11,866 bases of DNA from Bacteroidota bacterium (GTDB lineage Bacteria; Bacteroidota; Bacteroidia; Chitinophagales; Saprospiraceae), in NCBI GenBank assembly GCA_024277695.1, contig JAJRUR010000194.1, positions 1-11,866 of the forward strand, in the 5' to 3' direction. The notes under the pieces were generated by a model. That model saw nothing but the letters and a program-made list of their open reading frames with translations, was not told the origin of the DNA and made no database searches. Below are positions 6,248 through 11,866 of the stretch, piece after piece (the stretch's first letter is position 1; every line of letters starts with the position of its first letter). Position numbers and translations under genes: made by a program.

Positions 6248-8104
6248 TTATATTTTCTTGCCGGTGATAGCTTTTTTTATGGTTTTTTCGAGCGCGATTT
6301 GAGCGAGAGGCTCCGTATATTGATTGAGTGCCTCTTGTGCTCTAAGGATGGAGTCTTTGTCGTTTTGTCGGATTGCATCGAGAAGTTGGTCATGAAGTTG
6401 CTTAACTTTTTGGACTTGTTGGGCAGAAAGCCAATCCGCATTATTGTTCAAGAATTTATCGGAAGCCAGCAAGATAGCATTTGATTCGTTGATGGCCTCT
6501 ACGAGAGATCTTTGTGCTATATCTGACTTGGCATATCGAATAGATTCGATAAGCATTTTGCCCATTTCTTCATCAGAAATACCATAAGTTGATGTGATAG
6601 AAACGGTTTGCTCCGTTTGGGATCTTAGCTCACGAGCACGCACACGAAGGAGTCCATCGGCATCGAGCATAAAACTGATTTCAATTTTTGGTATGCCGGC
6701 AGGCATCGGCGGGATACCGGATAAGATAAACTCTCCAAGTTTTCTATTATCTTGGACCATCTCTCGTTCTCCTTGGTAAACCGCTATTTTGAGATTGGTC
6801 TGACCATCCACAGAAGTAGTATAATTGCGTGCAGCACTGATGGGAATTTTTGTATTTCTGGATATGATCGTATCCATAAGGCCTCCAATTGTCTCGATGC
6901 CCAATGACAGTGGGGTCACATCTAGCAACAACATATTTTTTTGATTGCCGGCGAGGATATCTGCTTGTATGGCAGCACCTAGAGCAACTACTTCATCAGG
7001 ATTGAGCTCATCATGCACTTTGGCGGCAAAATGTTTGAGCAGCTTTTTTCTGACCAAGGGCACACGCGTAGAGCCACCTACCAAAACAATATCATGAATT
7101 TGCCCTATTTCAAGCCGGGCATCTATGAGCGCCTGACGGAGCAAGCACATCGTACGATCAATTTTAGATTCGATCAAGGACTCGAAAACTTCTCTGGAAA
7201 TACTCAGTACAAGTCCATCGAGTTGGGCAGAAAATATATCGTCTTTGGAAAGGGTCTTTTTTGCCTTTTCTGCCAAGAGGCGGAGTTTTTGGCTATAACT
7301 TTTTTGATGATCGAGCCGGTTTTGGAGATTGTATTGTTCGATCCAATAATCAAATATTGCCCGATCAAAATCATCTCCGCCCAAAAAGGCATCTCCTCTT
7401 GTTGCAAGGACTTCGAATATTCCGTCTTCTATACGAAGGATCGATATATCAAAAGTACCTCCACCCAGGTCATATACGGCGATCGTTTTATGATCTGTCC
7501 TATTGAGTCCATAGGCAAGGCTGGCAGCGGTAGGCTCATTGATGATGCGTAAGACATCCAAACCTGCTAGTTTGCCTGCATCGCGCGTAGCTTGTCGCTG
7601 TGTATCGTTAAAATATGCCGGTACGGTGATGACGGCTTTCGTAACCGAGGTGCCGAGGTGCCACTCTACCTGTTGTTTTAGTGCTCTGAGTATATGTGCC
7701 GAAAGTTCGATGGGTGTATAATATCGCTGATCTACTGCAACTCTGACCAGACTTTCGTCATCATGATCTATTATTCGATATCCCAAAAAATCTCTCATCT
7801 GTACCACATCGGCATAACTCTTACCCATAAGTCGTTTGACAGAAAAAATGGTTCTATCCGTATGACGCACAAGTTGTTTTTTGGCTTCCTCTCCTACGAT
7901 GACATCTCCTTGTGCATCAAAGTATATGATGGATGGTACCAAGGTATGTTTTCCCGATCGGTCTTTGACCGCTTTGGGTTGATCTTCAGAGACATAGGCT
8001 ACTAAACTGTTGGTAGTACCCAAGTCAATGCCTATGATATAGTCTTTTTTGGTCTTTGATTTCTCTACTTGACCTGTTTGTAATTGAATAGGTATTTTCG
8101 CCAT
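6248..8104 (-). CDS. hscA: Fe-S protein assembly chaperone HscA (Hsp70 family)
   Basis: This 618-residue Hsp70 protein is best placed as HscA, the specialised chaperone that helps transfer iron-sulfur clusters from the IscU scaffold with HscB. The ATPase domain shows IGIDLGTTNS (24-33), NEPTAASLAYG (189-199), DLGGGTFDIS (212-221) and GGSTRVP (343-349). The interdomain linker region DVTPLSLGIET is at 395-405. The substrate-binding domain has HscA-like features: DGQTNL, QGEREMVQDNRKLGEF and GIPPMPAGIPKIEISF, followed by YGISDEEM at 507-514. An N-terminal extension of about 20 residues precedes the ATPase core, as in other HscA proteins, and no DnaK-type C-terminal tail is seen. No isc or hscB gene is adjacent. 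It is separated from the upstream DUF1573 gene by a terminator, so it probably has its own promoter. DnaK itself is less likely given the substrate-domain sequence. Confidence 0.87.
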   Translation of the reverse strand: MAKIPIQLQTGQVEKSKTKKDYIIGIDLGTTNSLVAYVSEDQPKAVKDRSGKHTLVPSIIYFDAQGDVIVGEEAKKQLVRHTDRTIFSVKRLMGKSYADVVQMRDFLGYRIIDHDDESLVRVAVDQRYYTPIELSAHILRALKQQVEWHLGTSVTKAVITVPAYFNDTQRQATRDAGKLAGLDVLRIINEPTAASLAYGLNRTDHKTIAVYDLGGGTFDISILRIEDGIFEVLATRGDAFLGGDDFDRAIFDYWIEQYNLQNRLDHQKSYSQKLRLLAEKAKKTLSKDDIFSAQLDGLVLSISREVFESLIESKIDRTMCLLRQALIDARLEIGQIHDIVLVGGSTRVPLVRKKLLKHFAAKVHDELNPDEVVALGAAIQADILAGNQKNMLLLDVTPLSLGIETIGGLMDTIISRNTKIPISAARNYTTSVDGQTNLKIAVYQGEREMVQDNRKLGEFILSGIPPMPAGIPKIEISFMLDADGLLRVRARELRSQTEQTVSITSTYGISDEEMGKMLIESIRYAKSDIAQRSLVEAINESNAILLASDKFLNNNADWLSAQQVQKVKQLHDQLLDAIRQNDKDSILRAQEALNQYTEPLAQIALEKTIKKAITGKKI

Positions 8105-8148
8105 GTTGATTTCAATTAGAGAGCTGATATATCTACGCCGAGGGTGTG

Positions 8149-8156
8149 CAAATAAA
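8149..8156 (-). promoter_or_regulatory. hscA: Weak -7-like box upstream of hscA
   Basis: On the minus strand TTTATTTG differs from TAnnTTTG by one base and lies about 45 bases before the hscA ATG. It overlaps the T-tract of the terminator that ends the DUF1573 transcript. It is the best promoter candidate in the gap, but it is a weak call. Confidence 0.25.
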
Positions 8157-8184
8157 AAAAAGCCTCTGTCTAATAACAGAGGCT
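8154..8184 (-). terminator. Rho-independent terminator of the DUF1573 gene
   Basis: A perfect 9-base stem (8184-8176 with 8169-8161, AGCCTCTGT/ACAGAGGCT) encloses a 6-base loop. On the minus strand a run of eight T follows. It lies 30 bases after the stop of the DUF1573 gene and before the hscA start, so it separates the two transcripts. Confidence 0.85.
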
Positions 8185-8213
8185 CTCGATATTATGTTTT
8201 TGAAAAAGCTTTA

Positions 8214-8657
8214 TTAATTGCCGGAGTTAAAGATTGTCTCTTTTACTTTAGGAACAGATTGTTCTTTTTCTTTTTTATAGGTTTTGCCTTTTATGGTGAG
8301 TACGTGTGGCTCTTCCTTTTCGTTGGTATAGATTCTAACAGTTTTTGCAAACTTTCCAAGTCGCTTTGTATCATACCGAACTTCGATTACACCACTTTCT
8401 CCGGGCATAATTGGCTCTTTCTTGTAAGATGGCACTGTACATCCACAAGACCCCTTTGCTCTTTTGATGATGAGAGGTTCTGTACCTGTATTGGTAAATT
8501 TGAAAACACGTAGAGGGTCTGACCCTTGTTCGATCGTACCGTACTCTATGACGGTCTCTTCAAAAGTCATCAAAGGACCTTCTACTTTGGTATCTTGTGC
8601 TAGGCTAATACTGGCTGTAACTAGCAACATGATCAGTGTACTGAGTAAGATTTTCAT
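8214..8657 (-). CDS. DUF1573 domain-containing secreted protein
   Basis: This is a 147-residue exported protein of unknown function. The N-terminus is a Sec signal peptide with a hydrophobic core at about residues 4-18 and a likely cleavage near SLA-Q at 20-21. The mature part is a DUF1573 domain, an Ig-like beta fold common in Bacteroidota. The hallmark segments are FKFTNTGTEPLII (52-64), GSCGCTVP with C71 and C73 (69-76), and PGESGVIEVRYDT (85-97). The Lys-rich tail at 126-140 is outside the domain. A location in the periplasm or at the cell surface is expected. It is a single-gene transcript, with a TAnnTTTG box upstream and a strong terminator downstream. Relatives are often annotated only as hypothetical, and no enzymatic residues can be named. 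Confidence 0.88.
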   Translation of the reverse strand: MKILLSTLIMLLVTASISLAQDTKVEGPLMTFEETVIEYGTIEQGSDPLRVFKFTNTGTEPLIIKRAKGSCGCTVPSYKKEPIMPGESGVIEVRYDTKRLGKFAKTVRIYTNEKEEPHVLTIKGKTYKKEKEQSVPKVKETIFNSGN

Positions 8658-8689
8658 AGTTTATAATTTTTTTTAAAAAGTTGATGAGA

Positions 8690-8697
8690 CAAATGTA
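8690..8697 (-). promoter_or_regulatory. Putative -7 box of the DUF1573 gene
   Basis: On the minus strand TACATTTG matches TAnnTTTG exactly, and transcription would start about 25 bases before the ATG at 8657. No convincing TTG -33 element lies at the expected distance. The 176-base gap up to the thioesterase gene holds nothing else I recognise, and no terminator is visible after that gene. Confidence 0.45.
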
Positions 8698-8833
8698 AAG
8701 ATTAAGTTCTTAGTATGCATATTTGTTATGTTAATGTCTAGTTAACAACTATACACTATTGATACGTAAGGAGTTCCTCTTCGGTCAATTAAAGAACTGT
8801 TAAAATAATAGTATCTCCAATAATAAAAGAAGA

Positions 8834-9253
8834 TCATTCTAGCTCCCAAAGTTTCTCTTTGCGGTAGACAGTGCCTTTGAACGCCGCGATGCGCTCGGAA
8901 TTTGGTTTGGTGATGTCGATATAATATAGTCCTAATCGGTATGTCAGGTGTTGTTCTCGAGCTGTAGCTGTAATTATGTCTCCTGCACGAACCGGCCTCA
9001 GATGCGAAATGGAGCTTTCGATGGAGACTGCCTGTCTTCCATGGGCATTGGATGCAAAAGCGAGTGCGCTATCTGCGATCGAATAACTGATACCTCCATG
9101 GAGTATCCCAAATCCATTGAGCATATCTTGCCGCACGGTCATGCGCAGGACGCAATAACCCGGTTCTATGTTGATAAGTTGTATGCCTAGCCATTGGCTG
9201 AAGTAATCTAACTTCATCATTCGGTCATATATGGACTGTGCTTTGTGCTGCAT
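8834..9253 (-). CDS. paaI: PaaI family hotdog-fold acyl-CoA thioesterase
   Basis: This is a 139-residue single hotdog-domain thioesterase of the PaaI type, which hydrolyses (hydroxy)phenylacetyl-CoA and related aryl- or acyl-CoAs, usually as a tetramer. The active-site region DMLNGFGILHGGISYSIADS (43-62) contains N46, the HGG turn (52-54) and D61, in the positions seen in E. coli PaaI. LRPVRAGDIITATA (85-98) is the second conserved block. The length is typical. The ATG at 9253 gives a normal N-terminus. No other phenylacetate-degradation gene is in the window, so it may act as a general housekeeping thioesterase. The stop codon is TGA at the normal C-terminus of the family, which argues that TGA is read as stop in this genome. 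A -7 box lies just upstream. Confidence 0.87.
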   Translation of the reverse strand: MQHKAQSIYDRMMKLDYFSQWLGIQLINIEPGYCVLRMTVRQDMLNGFGILHGGISYSIADSALAFASNAHGRQAVSIESSISHLRPVRAGDIITATAREQHLTYRLGLYYIDITKPNSERIAAFKGTVYRKEKLWELE

Positions 9254-9278
9254 ATGTATAGTTTCTAGATCTCCATTT

Positions 9279-9286
9279 CAAAGTTA
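9279..9286 (-). promoter_or_regulatory. Putative -7 box of the thioesterase gene
   Basis: On the minus strand TAACTTTG matches TAnnTTTG exactly, and transcription would start about 20 bases before the ATG at 9253. It lies directly after the rpoC terminator, so the thioesterase gene is probably transcribed independently. A TTTTG 13 bases further upstream is too close for a standard -33 element. Confidence 0.45.
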
Positions 9287-9300
9287 ATAAAAATATCTGC

Positions 9301-9336
9301 AAAAAAAAGCCCGCCATTTATCAAAATGGTCGGGCT
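9301..9336 (-). terminator. Rho-independent terminator of rpoC
   Basis: On the minus strand a GC-rich stem (AGCCCG-A-CCATTT paired with AAATGGCGGGCT, with one bulged A) closes a 4-base loop and is followed by eight T. It lies about 40 bases after the rpoC stop codon and would end the rpoBC transcript. Confidence 0.85.
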
Positions 9337-9378
9337 TATATTCTATTTGGATTCGATGAGAGATATCGAAGGATAGTA

Positions 9379-11709
9379 TTAGTCGAGCATAATCTGATCA
9401 GGCGTTAAGGGCTCTTCTGCTTCAAAGCCCGTATCCTTGGGCATAACGATCAGATCATCGAAAGCTCTCAAGCCGGTTCCGGCAGGAATTTTCTTTCCAA
9501 CGATCACATTTTCTTTCAGACCTAAGAGTGGGTCACGCTTTGCCTCGATCACAGCATGACTGAGTACTTTGGTTGTCTGTTGGAAGGAAGCGGCTGAGAT
9601 CCAACTGGAAGTACTTAACGATGCTTTTGTGATACCTTGAAGTACCGAAATGGCAACTGCCGGTACAGCATCTCGATAGCTCATTTCCTTTTTATCTTGT
9701 CGTCTCAACTCGCTATTTTCCTCACGGATCTGTCGTACACTCAATACGGAGCCTTCTTTATACTTTTCTGAGCCCCCGGCATTGGTGATAAATTTGCGAT
9801 CAATGATCCAGTCATTTTGCTTGATAAACTCGATTTTGCTTACTGCTTCTTTTTCGAGCATAGTCGTATCACCCGGGTCGAGTATTTCGACGCTTTGCAT
9901 CATTTGTCTTATGATGACCTCAATGTGTTTTTCGTTGATCGTAATACCCTGAGAGCGATAGATTTCCAAAATACCCTCTAATATGTATTTTTGTACGGCT
10001 GCTGCCCCTTTGATATCCAAAATATCTTTTGGTGATACTGCCCCATCACAAAGCTCGGTACCGGCCCGTACAAAATCACCTTCTTGGACGAGGATATGTT
10101 TATTGAGTCCAATCATATATTTTTTGGTCAGCTCTGTTCTTTCATCTGTGACAAAGACTTCTCGATTTCCCCGTTTGATTTTTCCGAAAGTAACTACTCC
10201 ATCTATAGCAGATACGACAGAAGGATTGGAAGGATTTCTCGCTTCAAAAAGTTCAGTTACTCGGGGTAGTCCACCGGTGATATCCTGGATTTTACCCATC
10301 TTACGAGGTATCTTAGCGAGTATTTGTCCGGACTTAATTTCATCACCTTCCTCTACTGTAAGATTAGCACCTACGGGTAGATTGTACTGTTTGAGTTCTT
10401 CTCCTTGCGCATTGAGTATCTTAATAGTAGGGATCAATTTTTTCTTTTTGGAGTCGATGATTACCTTTTCAGCAAATCCGGTTTGGTAGTCTCGCTCCAA
10501 TCGATAGGTTTCTCCTTCTACGATTGACTCAAACTCTGATATACCACTAAATTCGCTCACGATGACGGCGTTGAAAGGATCCCACTCGCAGATAACATCG
10601 CCTTTGCCCACCTTGACACCATCTTTTACAAAGAGTGTAGCACCATAAGGAATGTGATGGGTCATAATCACTACACCGGTATCGGGGTGTTTCATTTTTA
10701 GTTCCCCCGATCTAGATAAGACCACTTTAGTAGTAGTGCCTTCTGTATCAAAATCCACTACACGGATATTATCAAACTCAAGGACAGCATCTAGTTTTGA
10801 GACGATCTGTGATTCGGACTTGGTCACCGAAGCGATACCACCAACGTGGAATGTACGTAGTGTAAGCTGTGTACCGGGTTCTCCAATACTCTGTGCGGCG
10901 ATTATTCCTACAACATCACCGCGCTCAGCCAACCTGCCTGTAGCTAGATTTTTTCCATAACATTTTACACAAACCCCGCGATCAAGCTCACAATTGAGTA
11001 CAGATCGTACGACCACATCTTCGATTCCGCTTGCTTCTATATGCTTGGCCAATTCGTCTGTAATATACTCTGAAGCCTCGACAATTGTATCTCCTGTAGT
11101 AGGATCAATGATGCTATTGAGTGCGAAACGACCTGCTATTTTGGAGGCAAGCGATTCTATGATTTTGTCTCCATCTTTTTTAGGATGTAAGTGTGTACCG
11201 CGCAAGGTATTACAGTCTTCTTGCAGGATGACTACGTCTTGTGACACATCGACCAATCTTCTGGTCAGATATCCGGCATCTGCAGTTTTGAGTGCCGTAT
11301 CAGCAAGACCTTTACGCGCACCGTGGGTAGAGATAAAATACTCAAGTACCGACAGCCCATCGACAAAATTGGACAAAATCGGATTTTCGATAATTGCTTC
11401 TCCGGTATCACCGGATTTTCTAGGTTTGGCCATAAGACCTCTGAGTCCGCAAAGCTGTTTGATTTGTTGCTTAGAACCACGAGCTCCGGAATCCAACATC
11501 ATATATACCGAATTAAAACCCTGTTTGTGCTGGGCGAGTTCTTTCATTAGATTTTCGGTAATCGTATTATCAGCATAAGTCCACTTATCGATAATCTGAT
11601 TGTAGCGTTCATTATTAGTAATCAGACCCATGTTATATTTTTCCCAAACCTCATCGACTTCTTGCTGTGCATTTTTCAAGACATTGAGCTTGACTGGTGG
11701 GGTGATCAA
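9379..11709 (-). CDS. rpoC: DNA-directed RNA polymerase subunit beta-prime, C-terminal part downstream of an in-frame TGA
   Basis: These 776 codons encode the C-terminal half of RpoC, the catalytic beta-prime subunit of RNA polymerase. Numbering from codon 11709, the bridge helix region lies at about 117-155 (ISTHGARKGLADTALKTADA). The second zinc site is complete, with C166, C240, C247 and C250. The trigger loop is at 268-291, with AAQSIGEPGTQLTLRTFHVG. DITGGLPRVTELFEARNP and the C-terminal GITKASLSTSSWISAASFQ and LKENVIVGKKIPAGTG blocks are all present, and the C-terminus is normal. The codon at 11709 is TTG within a conserved segment (DLITPPVKL) and is unlikely to be a true start. The same frame continues upstream past a TGA at 11713-11715. 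No damage is seen inside this part, so it looks functional or very recently interrupted. It ends with its own terminator. Confidence 0.9.
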   Translation of the reverse strand: MITPPVKLNVLKNAQQEVDEVWEKYNMGLITNNERYNQIIDKWTYADNTITENLMKELAQHKQGFNSVYMMLDSGARGSKQQIKQLCGLRGLMAKPRKSGDTGEAIIENPILSNFVDGLSVLEYFISTHGARKGLADTALKTADAGYLTRRLVDVSQDVVILQEDCNTLRGTHLHPKKDGDKIIESLASKIAGRFALNSIIDPTTGDTIVEASEYITDELAKHIEASGIEDVVVRSVLNCELDRGVCVKCYGKNLATGRLAERGDVVGIIAAQSIGEPGTQLTLRTFHVGGIASVTKSESQIVSKLDAVLEFDNIRVVDFDTEGTTTKVVLSRSGELKMKHPDTGVVIMTHHIPYGATLFVKDGVKVGKGDVICEWDPFNAVIVSEFSGISEFESIVEGETYRLERDYQTGFAEKVIIDSKKKKLIPTIKILNAQGEELKQYNLPVGANLTVEEGDEIKSGQILAKIPRKMGKIQDITGGLPRVTELFEARNPSNPSVVSAIDGVVTFGKIKRGNREVFVTDERTELTKKYMIGLNKHILVQEGDFVRAGTELCDGAVSPKDILDIKGAAAVQKYILEGILEIYRSQGITINEKHIEVIIRQMMQSVEILDPGDTTMLEKEAVSKIEFIKQNDWIIDRKFITNAGGSEKYKEGSVLSVRQIREENSELRRQDKKEMSYRDAVPAVAISVLQGITKASLSTSSWISAASFQQTTKVLSHAVIEAKRDPLLGLKENVIVGKKIPAGTGLRAFDDLIVMPKDTGFEAEEPLTPDQIMLD

Positions 11710-11712
11710 ATC

Positions 11713-11715
11713 TCA
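11713..11715 (-). other. rpoC: In-frame TGA stop codon inside rpoC
   Basis: On the minus strand the frame reads Leu-Ser-Phe-Asn-Leu, TGA, Asp-Leu-Ile-Thr-Pro-Pro. The stop aligns with the first Asp of IDDMVIPEKK in E. coli RpoC. From memory, many Bacteroidota have Gly here (FNLGDI), so a single GGA-to-TGA change would explain it. The flanking frame is the same on both sides, so this is a substitution and not an indel. Confidence 0.9.
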
Positions 11716-11866
11716 CAAGTTAAATGACAGACGAGCTCTAAAAGCCCAATAAAAGCCTTGTTCCTTGATATTATCGAGAAATGTAGCTGTTTGAGAAAAA
11801 TCTGTTCTCCGGAGTATATCACTGATAACCTGTTTAAGATTCTTTTTGGTCAGTACTTCATTGATA
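11716..11866 (-). CDS. rpoC: RNA polymerase beta-prime, upstream part of rpoC (partial, runs off the window)
   Basis: Fifty codons of beta-prime run in from the right edge (first full codon 11865-11863) and stop at the TGA. They include INEVLTKKNLKQVISDILRR and the GFYWAFRARLSFNL segment. These align with E. coli NQALGKKAISKMLN and GFAYAARSGASVGI, the part of beta-prime just before the funnel region. The frame is the same as in the downstream part, so both pieces belong to one ancestral rpoC. The N-terminal region, including the first zinc site and the NADFDGD active site, lies outside the window. Confidence 0.85.

Noticed and set aside
7013..7552. A 179-codon plus-strand open frame inside hscA
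   Set aside because: It lies fully antisense to conserved Hsp70 coding sequence and has no recognisable motif; long antisense frames over Hsp70 genes are common.
7642..7664. Tandem CCGAGGTG repeat within hscA
   Set aside because: Two short copies inside conserved ATPase-domain coding sequence (LGTS region); no sign of function.
9983..10489. A 168-codon plus-strand open frame opposite rpoC
   Set aside because: It is antisense to conserved RpoC sequence, Ser/Pro-rich with low complexity, and shows no domain.
10994..11578. A 194-codon plus-strand open frame opposite rpoC
   Set aside because: It is antisense to the bridge helix and zinc-site coding region of RpoC, and its composition is that of a shadow frame.
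11713..11715. TGA reassigned to a sense codon (genetic code 4 or 25) in this organism
   Set aside because: No other gene in the window has an internal TGA, including the 618-codon hscA, and the thioesterase gene ends with TGA at its normal family length.

Overview
The window looks like part of a Bacteroidota chromosome, plausibly from the Saprospiria/Chitinophagia side. The evidence is the RpoC sequence style, TAnnTTTG-type -7 boxes upstream of several genes, the lack of clear Shine-Dalgarno sequences, moderate-to-low GC, and a Sphingobacteria-like HscA. It is a dense housekeeping region with ten complete or nearly complete genes plus the 3' part of rpoC. I see no mobile elements, CRISPR arrays, tRNA or rRNA genes, and no gene-free stretch over 300 bases.

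Left (+ strand, 50-2140): a tight three-gene unit. It encodes a classical short-chain dehydrogenase, a flavin nitroreductase-fold protein that closely resembles iodotyrosine deiodinase (IYD) and keeps its Glu-Tyr-Lys substrate-binding residues, and an NRDE/TANGO2-family protein. It converges on the next unit with only 6 bases between the stops.

Centre-left (- strand, 5667-2147): a likely operon read as bifunctional phosphoglucose/phosphomannose isomerase, then FabG, then a polytopic GT-C-like membrane protein. A divergent intergenic region separates it from yraN (+ strand, 5829-6194).

Right (- strand, 6248 to the window end): hscA, a secreted DUF1573 protein with its own terminator, a PaaI-like hotdog thioesterase, and rpoC with its terminator.

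The most striking observation is in rpoC. The beta-prime reading frame runs in from the right edge for 50 codons, meets an in-frame TGA at 11713-11715, and continues undamaged in the same frame for 776 codons to the normal C-terminus. The TGA sits where related proteins have a small or polar residue, from memory often Gly in this phylum. It could be a sequencing or assembly error, a recent nonsense mutation, a recoded stop, or a split beta-prime subunit. Wholesale TGA reassignment is not supported, because no other gene here has an internal TGA and the thioesterase gene ends on one.

Nothing else qualifies as a clearly undescribed system. The SDR-IYD-NRDE unit is the best candidate for an uncharacterised functional association.
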